Source: Zoogloea sp041914405
GTDB lineage: Bacteria; Pseudomonadota; Gammaproteobacteria; Burkholderiales; Rhodocyclaceae
NCBI RefSeq assembly: GCF_041914405.1
Contig: NZ_JAYSDK010000005.1
Location: 1-64,000 of the forward strand
Direction: 5' to 3'
DNA: 64,000 nucleotides
Positions 35,300 through 43,947 of the stretch are shown one piece after another; the first letter of the stretch is position 1; each line of letters starts with the position of its first letter. The notes beneath the pieces were generated by a model. The model made no database searches and had not been told where the DNA came from. It was given only the letters and a program-made list of their open reading frames with translations. The position numbers and the translations under genes were made by a program.

Positions 35300-35420
35300 A
35301 GGCCCTCAATGTCGGCCGCCGCAGGCCGTAGACCGACGGGATTGCGCGCCGTGCCCGTCACGGGTGGCGGCGCTCGTATGCCTTTTGTCGCCGGGCCCGG
35401 GCCCGGCCAGCGGTGCGCCC

Positions 35421-36419
35421 ATGAGTTCTTCGTCGTCTTCCAGTCGGCCTGTGGCCAGGCTGCTCTCCGTCGTCCTGCCGGCCTACCGGGAGGAGGCGGG
35501 GATCGCCCGCGTGCTGACCGAGCTGGAGCAGGTGCTGGCGACCCTTGATATGTCGTTTGAGGTGATCGTCGTCGATGATGGCAGCCCTGATCGCACCTTC
35601 CAGCAGGTGTCCGAGCTGTGCGCGGCGCGGCCATGGCTGCGCGGATTGCGCCTGAGCCGCAATTTCGGCAAGGAGAGCGCGCTGCTGGCGGGCCTGCAGG
35701 CGGCCCGCGGCGATGCGGTCATCACCCTGGATGCGGACCTGCAGCATCCGCCGGCGCTGATCCCCGAGCTGGTCGCCGCCTGGCGGCAGGGGGCGATGGT
35801 GGTCAATGGGGTGAAGGCGGATCGCAGCGTCGAAAACCAGGGCTACGCCTCGCTGGCAACGCTGATCACCGAGGGCCTGGGCCGCCTGACCGGGATCTCC
35901 CTGCGCGATGCGTCCGATTACAAGCTGCTCGACCGCCAGGTGGTGGACATCCTGACCTACAGCCTGGCCGAGCGGCAACGCTTCTTCCGTGGGCTTAGCC
36001 AGTGGGTGGGTTTCCGCCAGGTGGATGTGCCCTTCAAGGTTGCGCCAAGCACCCGCCGGACGCGCAACTGGAGCTTCGGCAGCCTGCTGCGCCTGACCGG
36101 CACGGCGCTGGTGTCCTTCACCAGCGCGCCGCTGCAGGTGATCACCGTGCTCGGTGTGCTGACCCTGCTGATGGCCGTGCTGGTGGGCGGCGAGGCGCTG
36201 GTGTCGCGCATGGCGGGCCGGGCAGTGTCCGGTTTCACCACGCTGATTCTGACCCTGCTGATCATCGGCAGCTTCATCATGATCAGCCTCGGCATCCTCG
36301 GTGCCTATGTCGCCAAGATCTATGAGGAGATCAAGGGGCGGCCTTCCTATCTGGTGGCGGAGCGCTGCGGCGCCACCGGGCCCGGTGGCGGCCATCGCTA
36401 CCGCCGGGTGCGCCGCTGA
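35421..36419 (+). CDS. GT2 glycosyltransferase with two C-terminal membrane helices (DPM1/ArnC-like)
   Basis: 332 residues from the ATG at 35421; the frame is open further upstream, but that part overlaps the preceding gene and is outside the family. Residues 15-170 form a GT2 fold with VVLPAYREE at the start, VIVVDDGSPDRTF, ITLDADLQHPP (DxD-like metal site) and QRFFRGLSQWVG. Two C-terminal hydrophobic helices (about 235-258 and 272-297) anchor it. The layout matches dolichol- or undecaprenyl-phosphate sugar transferases (DPM1, ArnC, GtrB). It should load a sugar onto a lipid carrier at the inner membrane. It follows the AONS gene by 121 bases. Confidence 0.88.
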   Translation: MSSSSSSSRPVARLLSVVLPAYREEAGIARVLTELEQVLATLDMSFEVIVVDDGSPDRTFQQVSELCAARPWLRGLRLSRNFGKESALLAGLQAARGDAVITLDADLQHPPALIPELVAAWRQGAMVVNGVKADRSVENQGYASLATLITEGLGRLTGISLRDASDYKLLDRQVVDILTYSLAERQRFFRGLSQWVGFRQVDVPFKVAPSTRRTRNWSFGSLLRLTGTALVSFTSAPLQVITVLGVLTLLMAVLVGGEALVSRMAGRAVSGFTTLILTLLIIGSFIMISLGILGAYVAKIYEEIKGRPSYLVAERCGATGPGGGHRYRRVRR

Positions 36420-36423
36420 GGGT

Positions 36424-37428
36424 TCAGATCAGCCGGGCGGCCTTCAGCTCGGCCTTGATGTAGGCGTACACCACTGGCGCCAGCGCCACGCCGCCGAAGC
36501 CGAAGAGGGCTTCCATGAGGACCATCGCGACCAGGATCTCCCAGGCCTTGGCGTCGATCTCGCCGCCGACGATGCGGGCGTTGAGGAAGTATTCGGCCTT
36601 GTGCAGCACGATCAGGAACAGCAGGGACAGCAGCGCCGCATAGGGCGACACCGAGAAGCTGATCATCACGATGATGGAGTTGGAGATCAGGTTGCCGACC
36701 ACCGGTAGCAGGCCGACGATGGCGGTGATCAGCACCATCGTCTTGCCGAAGGGCAGGTGGATGCCCAGCGCCGGCAGCACGGCCAGCAGGTAGAGGCCGG
36801 TGAAGAAGGCGTTGAGCGCGGCGATCTTGCCCTGGGCCACGAAGACCCGGCGGAAGGCCTTGTAGAAGGTGCCGACCCGCTCGTGCAGCGCGGCAGCGAG
36901 GGGGCGTCGCTCGCTACGCGACGACACCTCGTGGACCGCGACCATTGCACCGATGACCATGCCGATCAGGATGTGGGCGGCGGCGAGACCGGCCTCCTTG
37001 CCGAGCAGGCGGAGTTCCGGTGCGTGTTCGCGCAGCCAGTGCACCGCTTCGGCCTTCAGCTCGGGGCCGCTGCTCGGCAGGCTGCCGAGCAGCCACGGTG
37101 GCAGCACGTCGTTGGCGCTGTCGAGGGTCTCGGCCATCTTGCTCCAGATCGCATCGAGGCCGGCGCCGCCGTGCAACATCGAGGCGATCCACAGGCCCAG
37201 TCCGACCATACCGGCGATGATCAGGATCGCCAGGATCGCCGTTGCCACCAGCTTGCCGCGCGACCCGGCGACCACCCGGCCAACCAGCGGCTGGGCCAGC
37301 TGCACCAGCAGGAACACCAGCATGCCGGCGAACAGGGCCTGCAGCAGGTGCAGGCCGAGCACCGCCAGGATGCCGCCGGCGGCCAAAAGGTAGGAGCTGC
37401 TCTTTACCCAGTTGTACTGTCTTTCCAT
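36424..37428 (-). CDS. AI-2E family (PerM-like) membrane transporter
   Basis: 334 residues with about seven membrane helices and a hydrophilic, helical stretch near residues 85-140, as in the AI-2E/PerM/TqsA family. The C-terminal motif GLLPVVGNLISNSIIVM and FGFGGVALAPVVYAYIKAEL is typical. Despite the family name, most members do not carry autoinducer-2, and some are Na+/H+ antiporters or unknown. The gene is convergent with the glycosyltransferase (four bases apart) and the start is at ATG 37428. Confidence 0.85.
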   Translation of the reverse strand: MERQYNWVKSSSYLLAAGGILAVLGLHLLQALFAGMLVFLLVQLAQPLVGRVVAGSRGKLVATAILAILIIAGMVGLGLWIASMLHGGAGLDAIWSKMAETLDSANDVLPPWLLGSLPSSGPELKAEAVHWLREHAPELRLLGKEAGLAAAHILIGMVIGAMVAVHEVSSRSERRPLAAALHERVGTFYKAFRRVFVAQGKIAALNAFFTGLYLLAVLPALGIHLPFGKTMVLITAIVGLLPVVGNLISNSIIVMISFSVSPYAALLSLLFLIVLHKAEYFLNARIVGGEIDAKAWEILVAMVLMEALFGFGGVALAPVVYAYIKAELKAARLI

Positions 37429-37554
37429 CGGTCGATGAAGCCCTGTGCGAGTCAGGGCGCCATTCTACGCCTGTGGCAGTGACAACTCGGGGCAGGGATG
37501 AGTCCGGCCGGGTGCCTGTCGGGGGGCGCTTGGGGGCATCTGTGAGGAGATATT

Positions 37555-37623
37555 TGTAGGGGCGAATTCATTCGCCCTCCGCGCGTCATTCGACTTCCTT
37601 GGGCGAATGAATTCGCCCCCACA
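37555..37623. repeat. REP-like paired palindrome (R3)
   Basis: Arm one GTAGGGGCGAATTCATTCGC (continuing CC) at 37557-37578 and arm two GGGCGAATGAATTCGCCCCC at 37601-37620, inverted relative to each other with a spacer of about 23 bases and outer TGT/ACA. Both cores match GGGCGAATTCATTCGCCC perfectly. It is 3' of the Prc protease gene (stop at 37653). Confidence 0.88.
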
Positions 37624-37652
37624 GGAGCGGAGCTTGCAGCGTGGGGGCGCTC

Positions 37653-39614
37653 TCAGCGGGACAGTTCGATGCGGTCGCTGAGGACCCGGGCGGCCTCGCG
37701 TTGCAGCAGGTCGGGTCCGGCCGGCCGGGCCGGTGTGAGCGCCTCGGCGGCCTGCTCGGTGCGCCGCACGGCTTCCTTGAGGGACACCTCGACGCGCGCC
37801 TGGCGTGCCTCGAAGGTGCTCAGTGCGGCCTGCTGGGCCTGCAGTTCGGGGCTGGCGGCGACCCGCGCCGCGTGGCGCTGCTGCAGGGTACTGGCGCTGT
37901 CGTCGAGGGGGGCGAGGGTGTCGTAGTTGGCGGCGCGGATGCGCAGGAAGGGCAGCGCGTTGTCGTAGCTGGCTTCGCCCGGCTGGGCGTGGGCGGGCAG
38001 CACCGGCAGTACGACGTCGGGCTTCACGCCGCGCAGCTGGGTCGTGCTGCCGTTGATGCGGAAGAACTGCTGGATGGTGAATTTGAGTTCGCCGAGGCCG
38101 CTGGCGCCGTTGGGGCTGCCGTTGGCCATGCGGTCCAGGTTCACCAGCGTTTGTACCGAGCCCTTGCCGTAGCTGGTCTCACCGAGGATGACGCCGCGCC
38201 GGTAGTCCTGGATCGCGGCGGCGAAGATCTCCGACGCGGAGGCCGAGTTGCGGTCGATCAGCACCGCCAGTGGGCCACTCCAGGCCACGGCCGGGTTGTT
38301 GTCGCCGCTGACCTGGTTGCGCCCATGGGCGTCGCGCTGCTGCACCACCGGGCCGGTCTCGATGAATAGGCCGGTGAGTTCGACGGCCTCGTCGAGGGAG
38401 CCGCCGCCGTTGTCGCGCAGATCCACCACCAGGCCGTCGACCTTGTCGGCGCGCAGCTCGGCGAGCAGGCGGGCGACGTCGCGGGTGGCGCTGCGGAAAC
38501 CCGCTTCGCCACGATTGCGGGCCTCGAAATCCTGGTAGAAGGCGGGCAGGGTGATGATGCCGATGCGCCGCTGCCGGCCGCCTTCGGCGGTGTCGACGAT
38601 GGCCTTGCTGGCGGCCTGGTCGTCGAGGCTGATCTTCTTGCGCACCAGCGCGACGGACTGCAGCGGGCCACCTTGCGTGCCGCCGGGCAGGATGTCGAGT
38701 CGCACCACGGTGTCGGCCTTGCCGCGCACCTTGGCGGCGATGTCGTCGAGGCGCCAGCTCAGCACGTCCTCGACCTGGCCCTGGTCGCCCTCGCCGACAC
38801 CGACGATGCGGTCGCCCACGTGCAGCCGTCCGGACGCCGCGGCCGGCCCGCCGGGGGTGAGTTCGCGGATCGTCGCGTAGTCGTCCTTATCCTCCAGCAC
38901 CGCGCCGATGCCGACCAGGGACAGGCTCATGGAGATGTCCAGGTCGCCGGCCGCGCGGGCGCCAAGGTAGGCCGTGTGGGGGTCAATGCTGCTGGTGTAG
39001 GCGCCCATGAAGAGCTGGAAGGCGTCTTCGCTGCGAGCCTGTTCGAGGCGGCGCTGGAGGCCGGTGTAGCGGCGCTCCAGGCTGCGGCGGATGGTGTCAT
39101 CGTCCTGGCCGGCGAGGCGCAGCTGCAGCCAGTCGTTTTTGACGCGCTTGCGCCACAGTTCGTCCAGCTCGGCGCTGCTGCGGGCCCACTCCGCCTTGTC
39201 CCGGCGCAGCGGGTAGGTCTCGTCGACGCTGAAATCGAAGCCGGCCGCCAGCAGCTTGCGGGCCTGGGCGAAGCGTTCGTCGGCGCGCCGGGCGTAGCGG
39301 TTGTAGATGGCGAAGGGGACGCGCAAGTCCTTGGCGAGGATGGCGTCGTCCAGCTGGAGGCGGGCGCCCTGCCAGCTGTCGATATCGGATTGCAGCAGGT
39401 AAAGCCGGTCCGGGTCGAGTGCCTTGAGGTAGCGCGTGAAGATGCGCTCCGACTGGATATCGTCGAGGGCGACCGGCGTGTAGTGGTAGTGGCCGACCAG
39501 CTGGGAGGCGAGGTTGGCGGCCTGGCCCTGCCAGGGCTGTGGGCCGAGCTCCGGCGGCGTGGCGTGGGCGGCGCTGGCGACGATGCCCGTCAGGCACCAG
39601 AGGAGCGGTTTCAT
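37653..39614 (-). CDS. prc: Tail-specific (C-terminal processing) protease Prc, copy 1
   Basis: 653 residues from ATG 39614 (GGAGATTCC upstream); the frame is open 55 residues further, but that part is not a signal peptide. A signal peptide (KPLLWCLTGIVASAAHA) leads to the Prc N-terminal domain, a PDZ domain (ATIRELTPGGPAAASGRLHV, about 240-320) and the S41 protease core with Ser in the NSASASEIFA motif and catalytic Lys in ETSYGKGSVQTLV. A DUF3340-like C-terminal region follows. Prc degrades proteins with hydrophobic C-termini in the periplasm. A second copy (44744-46852) is about 7 kb away. Confidence 0.93.
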   Translation of the reverse strand: MKPLLWCLTGIVASAAHATPPELGPQPWQGQAANLASQLVGHYHYTPVALDDIQSERIFTRYLKALDPDRLYLLQSDIDSWQGARLQLDDAILAKDLRVPFAIYNRYARRADERFAQARKLLAAGFDFSVDETYPLRRDKAEWARSSAELDELWRKRVKNDWLQLRLAGQDDDTIRRSLERRYTGLQRRLEQARSEDAFQLFMGAYTSSIDPHTAYLGARAAGDLDISMSLSLVGIGAVLEDKDDYATIRELTPGGPAAASGRLHVGDRIVGVGEGDQGQVEDVLSWRLDDIAAKVRGKADTVVRLDILPGGTQGGPLQSVALVRKKISLDDQAASKAIVDTAEGGRQRRIGIITLPAFYQDFEARNRGEAGFRSATRDVARLLAELRADKVDGLVVDLRDNGGGSLDEAVELTGLFIETGPVVQQRDAHGRNQVSGDNNPAVAWSGPLAVLIDRNSASASEIFAAAIQDYRRGVILGETSYGKGSVQTLVNLDRMANGSPNGASGLGELKFTIQQFFRINGSTTQLRGVKPDVVLPVLPAHAQPGEASYDNALPFLRIRAANYDTLAPLDDSASTLQQRHAARVAASPELQAQQAALSTFEARQARVEVSLKEAVRRTEQAAEALTPARPAGPDLLQREAARVLSDRIELSR

Positions 39615-39702
39615 GGAATCTCCGGGTGCGCGGGCTGGCCCCGCTTGCCGCCGGGACGTCCCGAATGGACGGCAGCAGGCGGGGCCGGCTTCATCGGGGG
39701 AC

Positions 39703-40179
39703 TTACTTGGCAGCCGCTGCGGTGGCTGCGCGGGGCGGCGGCGGGGTGATGTGGGCCACCTTGCCGCCCTGGTCTTCATAGTCCAGGGTGCCGGCGGCGC
39801 CGGCGATCTTGAAGCCGCGGGCGGTCAGCTTGTCACCCACGTCGCCGGCCCGGTGGGCGCGGTTGGAGACGGTGATGATGGTACGGTCCTTGGGAATGTA
39901 GTCGGCGTACTTCTCGACGTCGGCGGTCTGGATGTTCAGAAAGACCGGGAAGCTGCCCTTGGAGATCAGCTCGTCCGGGCGGCGCACGTCGAGGACCAGC
40001 ACCTGGCCGGGCTTGGCCAGCAGCGCGTCGATCTCGGTGCGGTTGAGCTGTTTGGTCTTGTAGGTCCAGGGCGGGGCCACATAGGGTTGCTGGGCGCCCG
40101 CGGCGGGGGCGGCCTGCTGGGCGATGGCGAGGGTGGAGCCGGCGGCGATCAGCGCGGCGAGCAGGAGCTTGGCTTTCAT
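39703..40179 (-). CDS. Exported rhodanese-like protein lacking the catalytic cysteine
   Basis: 158 residues from the second of two adjacent ATGs (AAGGA five bases upstream). A signal peptide (KAKLLLAALIAAGSTLAIA) is followed by a single rhodanese domain, recognisable by VLVLDVRRPDELISKGSFP. Where active rhodaneses have a cysteine-started loop such as CRSGHR, this protein reads SNRAHR, so the nucleophile is Ser. It is therefore probably not a sulfurtransferase, but a binding or regulatory domain in the periplasm. A proline-rich end (HITPPPPRAATAAAAK) closes it. It lies between Prc and a group of uncharacterised secreted proteins on the same strand. Confidence 0.82.
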   Translation of the reverse strand: MKAKLLLAALIAAGSTLAIAQQAAPAAGAQQPYVAPPWTYKTKQLNRTEIDALLAKPGQVLVLDVRRPDELISKGSFPVFLNIQTADVEKYADYIPKDRTIITVSNRAHRAGDVGDKLTARGFKIAGAAGTLDYEDQGGKVAHITPPPPRAATAAAAK

Positions 40180-40428
40180 CATGGTCCTTGGTTTTGGGTG
40201 TGGGTCGAATCCGCGCGGGGCGGTGTCCTGCCTTCGTTTTGCAACAATCGCGCCGGCCCGCGCGCTAGCCTGCCCGGGATGGGCAAGCCCCTGAAAATTG
40301 GCACTTTTGTCCGCTGACTGGCGCGGCGCGGCGGCCGGCCGCAACGGTGCACTGGTTGCCCGGCTGTTGGCGGCGCACCAGCCGGGCGGTCAGCGCTGTT
40401 GCTGCATGGGCAGCAGGGGCCTGCTGCT

Positions 40429-41403
40429 TCAGCGTGCCGGGGTACCGGCGGCCACGTTGCCGAAGCCGCCGTTGTTCTCCACGCAGATGCGCTCGTCCCG
40501 CTCGACGATGACCTCGCCCTTCGGGTGGTTGGCCAGCGTGGTTTCGAAGTGCCAGCCGTCCGGCGCGTCCTTGGCGGTGTAGCGCACCGCCGGGATGGTG
40601 GCGGTCCACGGTCGGGTGTAGACGGTGGGGTCGGTGATCCGGGCCACGTAGTTGTAGCGCGTGCCGTCGGCCGAGAAGATATAGCGTTCCTCGATGTGGG
40701 CGTTCTCGCTGGCGAACTCGCCGGTGCGGCCGAACAAGGCCTTGCCGTTGTTGTTGGTGACGTCCACTACCAGCGTGTTGCCTTCCCAATGGCCGCGGGA
40801 GTCGGCGTTCCACAGCTTGATGGCGGCTGGCAGGTGGGGCTTGCCGTCCAGGTGGATGACGCGGGTGCCGGAGTTGAACAGGAACACCACGTAGCCCGGG
40901 AACTGGCGGATCTCATAGCCGTGCCAGATGAAGGACTTGGGCACGCCGCCGGGGGCGCAGCGGGCCAGCGGCTCGATGTACTTCGGCTCGGTGGGGTTGA
41001 AGAAGTGGGCCAGGAAGTCTTCCTGGGCGGCCTTCGCCCACGGCTGGAAGGGCACCTGCCCGTCGGCGGGATCACTGACGCGGCTCGGTGCGCGTTCGGC
41101 CCGCGGGCCGAGCTTGCGGTTGCGGGTCTGCGGATCGCCGGGGATGCCGCCTTGCGGGTCGGTCCAGTTGTTGTGGTTGCCTACGGTGTTGGACCAGTGG
41201 CCCTGCACGTCGGGCTGGCCGTCGGCCAGGCGCGGGCCGCTCCATTTGCCTGACTCGATGGCGGGAAAGGACTTTTCGATGAAGATGCCACGGGTCGGTG
41301 GCGTCCGCGGCGCGGCCTGCTGGGCAGCAGCAAGGACAGGCAGGATTGCCAGAAGGCCGGCAGCAAGGGCTGTGGGGCGGCGGCGGTGGTTTTCATGCTT
41401 CAT
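40429..41403 (-). CDS. Secreted protein of unknown function, paralogue A
   Basis: 324 residues from ATG 41403, preceded by a strong GGGAGGAGTCC; a further ATG five codons upstream overlaps that site. A basic N-terminus and hydrophobic stretch (TALAAGLLAILPVLAAAQQ) form a signal peptide. The mature part has GPRLADGQPDVQGHWSN, ADSRGHWEGNTLVVDVTN and ITDPTVYTRPWTATIP, all repeated in variant form in the next gene (41415-42218), so the two are paralogues. Proteins with a 'DGxPDxxGxW' segment are common in proteobacteria and acidobacteria, but I know no function. No catalytic motif was recognised. Confidence 0.78.
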   Translation of the reverse strand: MKHENHRRRPTALAAGLLAILPVLAAAQQAAPRTPPTRGIFIEKSFPAIESGKWSGPRLADGQPDVQGHWSNTVGNHNNWTDPQGGIPGDPQTRNRKLGPRAERAPSRVSDPADGQVPFQPWAKAAQEDFLAHFFNPTEPKYIEPLARCAPGGVPKSFIWHGYEIRQFPGYVVFLFNSGTRVIHLDGKPHLPAAIKLWNADSRGHWEGNTLVVDVTNNNGKALFGRTGEFASENAHIEERYIFSADGTRYNYVARITDPTVYTRPWTATIPAVRYTAKDAPDGWHFETTLANHPKGEVIVERDERICVENNGGFGNVAAGTPAR

Positions 41404-41414
41404 GGACTCCTCCC

Positions 41415-42218
41415 TCACGGCTTGGGCGGGTAGTGCTGGTCATAGTCGAGGGTGTAGCAGTAGTTCTCGATGAGCTGGAAGTTCTTCTCCCGGTGGCGGT
41501 GCAGCAGCACGCCGAGGGTCCACGGGCGGCTGTAGACCTGCGGGTCGTCGAGGGTGGCCTTGTATTCGATGGTGTTGGCGTCCAGGTAGCGCCAGCGCTC
41601 CACCACGTGGAGGGCGTCGCTGTGGAAGTTGCCGGCGCGGTCGAGCCAGGTCTCATCGTTGAAGTGCTTCGCGTCCACTACCAGGGTGTCGCCTTCCCAG
41701 CGCGCGCGGGAGTCGCCGAGCCACCAGTCGTTGGGCACCTTGGGGTGGTCGGTGCCGTTGGTGTGGATGGTGCGCACCGAGTGGCCGAACTGGAACAGCA
41801 GGGTCAGGTCGCGCTCGCGCTGGAAGATCTGGAAGGGTTCGGGGTAGTAGATGCCGCGCGGCACCCCGAGGGTGAAGCACTTCAGGCGCGGGTCGGCGCT
41901 GTTGCGGGCCTCGAAGTTCTTGCGGCGCTGCTCCAGGGCTTTTGGCAGGTAGGGGATGGCGTCACCCTCGACGATGCCGGGGCCGGGCGGCGCGTCCTTG
42001 CGCGTAGCGTGGGGCTCCAGGTCGTAGTCGGCGGCGCTGGTGGTCTGCCAGATGCCGGAGAAGTCGGGCTTGCCGTTGGCGAGGCGCGGAATGCGTTCCG
42101 TGCGGGGCGCCTTGGCGGCCGTGTTGCCGGCGGCGCCGGCCAGCGGCGGCAGGGCCGTGGCCAGCGTGGCGCACAGGAGGGCGAGGCCGAAGGCCCGCCG
42201 GGTGTTGGTTGTGGTCAT
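41415..42218 (-). CDS. Secreted protein of unknown function, paralogue B
   Basis: 267 residues from ATG 42218. The N-terminus MTTTNTRRAFGLALLCATLA is a signal peptide (cleavage after about LAGA), with an RR that is probably not a true Tat motif. RLANGKPDFSGIWQT, GDSRARWEGDTLVVDAKHFN and LDDPQVYSRPWTLGV line up with segments of the 40429-41403 protein. It is 11 bases upstream of that gene, so the two are almost certainly cotranscribed and arose by duplication. A larger reading frame to 42818 is a chance extension. Confidence 0.78.
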   Translation of the reverse strand: MTTTNTRRAFGLALLCATLATALPPLAGAAGNTAAKAPRTERIPRLANGKPDFSGIWQTTSAADYDLEPHATRKDAPPGPGIVEGDAIPYLPKALEQRRKNFEARNSADPRLKCFTLGVPRGIYYPEPFQIFQRERDLTLLFQFGHSVRTIHTNGTDHPKVPNDWWLGDSRARWEGDTLVVDAKHFNDETWLDRAGNFHSDALHVVERWRYLDANTIEYKATLDDPQVYSRPWTLGVLLHRHREKNFQLIENYCYTLDYDQHYPPKP

Positions 42219-42280
42219 CAGCTCGGACTGGGGCGTTGAGGTGTGAGGATGGCTCGGGGAGTCGGTTGGCCTGTGCCTAC

Positions 42281-42526
42281 TCAGGGTTTGCGACGGCCGC
42301 TGCGCTGGCGCCGCAGCAGCACGCCGAGGCCCAGGAACACGCCTGCCAGTACCACCAGCGCTGGTCGCAGCAGGCTGCCGGTGTCGGGGTCCAGGCTGCG
42401 GGTCCATTCGAGCAGGAGGGCGCCGGCGGTCGACGCGACGGACAGGGTGCCGGCCCCCAGCAGGGTGGCGAGGGCGAAGGCGAGCAGGTTCCGGCTGCCG
42501 ATGCGGGGGAAGGCGCCGCGGGGCAT
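42281..42526 (-). CDS. Small two-helix membrane protein, unknown
   Basis: 81 residues with two hydrophobic stretches (about 14-35 and 53-70) joined by EWTRSLDPDTGSL and a basic tail (RRQRSGRRKP). The ribosome-binding site is weak. It lies between the DUF6152 gene (24 bases upstream) and paralogue B on the same strand, so it is read as part of that operon. No family is recognised; it could form the membrane part of a small secreted-protein system. Confidence 0.55.
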   Translation of the reverse strand: MPRGAFPRIGSRNLLAFALATLLGAGTLSVASTAGALLLEWTRSLDPDTGSLLRPALVVLAGVFLGLGVLLRRQRSGRRKP

Positions 42527-42550
42527 GGGCGATGGGGGCGGTGAGCGGCC

Positions 42551-42976
42551 TCAGCGGGTGGCGGTGGGTACGTCCTGCGCGCCGCCGGTCTGGAAGCTCC
42601 GCCCGTCGGCCAGCGCGACCGACACCGAGTAGCCGAAGGGGCCGCCGTTCTTGGCCTTGTAGCCCTTCACGCGGACTTCGGTGCCGGGCGGAAGCTCGGC
42701 CTTGGTCAGCCCCTTCTGGGCCAGAGTGAAGGGCGCGCCGAACTCGACGCCCCAGTTGGTCACGGTGCCGTCCGGATTCTTGACGTCGAAATACAGCCAG
42801 CTGTGGGGATTGACCCACTTGGCCTTGGTGACGGTGCCCTTCAGTTCCAGCGGCTGGTCAGCGTCGAATTCGGCGGCGAAGGCGTGGTGGGCATGGGCCG
42901 GTAAGCTGTTGCCGGCCAGCAGGGCGATCAGCGCGAGGGCCGGCAAGCGGCTGGCGCGGCAGATGGGATGGGACAT
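42551..42976 (-). CDS. DUF6152 family exported protein
   Basis: 141 residues from ATG 42976 (CAGGAGAACCGCC upstream). A signal peptide (ASRLPALALIALLAGNSLPA, cleavage near AHA) is followed by HHAFAAEFDADQPLELKGTV and WVNPHSWLYFDVKNPDG, the DUF6152 pattern. The two His after the cleavage site would form the mature N-terminus (HHAF), which could bind copper; that is inference. First gene of a minus-strand run with the small membrane protein and paralogues B and A. DUF6152 genes are often found beside 'DGKPD..G.W' proteins, so the group is probably a functional unit of unknown purpose. Confidence 0.82.
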   Translation of the reverse strand: MSHPICRASRLPALALIALLAGNSLPAHAHHAFAAEFDADQPLELKGTVTKAKWVNPHSWLYFDVKNPDGTVTNWGVEFGAPFTLAQKGLTKAELPPGTEVRVKGYKAKNGGPFGYSVSVALADGRSFQTGGAQDVPTATR

Positions 42977-43353
42977 GGCGGTTCTCCTGTTCGCGGTTGC
43001 GCACCTCCAGCAATTCCGGGGCCATCGTCGATGCCGATAGCTAAGCCTCTTTGTTGCATCGCCATAAATGCCTTGAGAAACAAGTGCGCGCCGCCCATGC
43101 CCGGCAAGGTCGTGGAAACGTGGTGGGAAGGTCTGCCCGGTGCCTGGGCCCCACCGGCTGTTGCCAGCGGGACAGCCGGGCAACCGGGTTTCGCGGATTT
43201 CAACAGCTGCGGAGGATGCGTCGCCGCAGGCGGGGCCTGAATTGGCAGGCGCGGAAGTTGCTGCACAAACGGCCCGGCCACACGGCCGCCGCCGCATTGC
43301 GATGCAAGTTGGGTTGTATGGCGCTTGATGATCTTCCGTAAAATGACGAACAA
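42977..43353. other. Divergent intergenic region, nothing recognised
   Basis: 377 bases between the divergent DUF6152 and SnoaL-like genes. It has AT-richer stretches near both ends that could be promoters, but no convincing hexamer pair, repeat or RNA structure was seen. Confidence 0.3.
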
Positions 43354-43839
43354 ATGAAAAACAATCTCCTTGCCCTGGCACTGATGGGCCTGCTCAGCGT
43401 CGGCCAGGTGGCTGCCTCGGAGCCGGTCACCGGTAATCCTGACCATGACGCGCTGCTGGCCAGCGCCGACCCGCGCCAGGCCGCCAACAAGCGCCTGGTC
43501 TACGATTTCTGGCGCGAGGTGTTCGAGGGCGGACATCTGGAACTGGCCGACAAATACCTGGCGGAGTCCTATGTCCAGCACAACCCGCGGGTGCCTACCG
43601 GGCGGGCCGGCTTCGTCGAGTTCTTCGGCAAGGTGGCCAAGCCGAAACCGATCGAGGCCCGTGTGCGCACGCCCATCGTCAGCATCGTCGCCGAGGGCGA
43701 ACTGGTGCTGCTGAGCTTCGTGCGCGAATACCCGGACCCCCGCGAGGCCGGCAAAACCTACACGTCCACCTGGTTCGACCTGTTCCGCGTCCGGGATGGG
43801 CGCATCGTCGAGCACTGGGATGCGGCGACTCGCCATTAA
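43354..43839 (+). CDS. Exported SnoaL/NTF2-like domain protein
   Basis: 161 residues. A signal peptide (MKNNLLALALMGLLSVGQVA, cleavage near AAS) precedes a SnoaL-like cone-shaped domain: NKRLVYDFWREVFEGGHLEL, YVQHNPRVPTGRAGFVEFF, TSTWFDLFRVRDGRIVEHWD. These are typical of the polyketide-cyclase-like NTF2 superfamily used as small hydrolases, isomerases or binding proteins. The His-Asn (QHNP) and HWD residues line the usual pocket. Secreted members have no assigned function. The ribosome-binding site is poor. Confidence 0.85.
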   Translation: MKNNLLALALMGLLSVGQVAASEPVTGNPDHDALLASADPRQAANKRLVYDFWREVFEGGHLELADKYLAESYVQHNPRVPTGRAGFVEFFGKVAKPKPIEARVRTPIVSIVAEGELVLLSFVREYPDPREAGKTYTSTWFDLFRVRDGRIVEHWDAATRH

Positions 43840-43947
43840 CGTCATGACCGTCGGCGTGCATGTCCGGCAGGGACGGGTCTCGGACGTGGATGCCGTGGCC
43901 CGCCGGCTGGCATAGCCTGGGCACGCGGCGTGATCCGCAGGTTGCCT

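Noticed and set aside
36424..37428. Evidence for AI-2 quorum sensing from the AI-2E family gene
   Set aside because: The family name is historical; most members have other or unknown roles, and no luxS or lsr gene is here.
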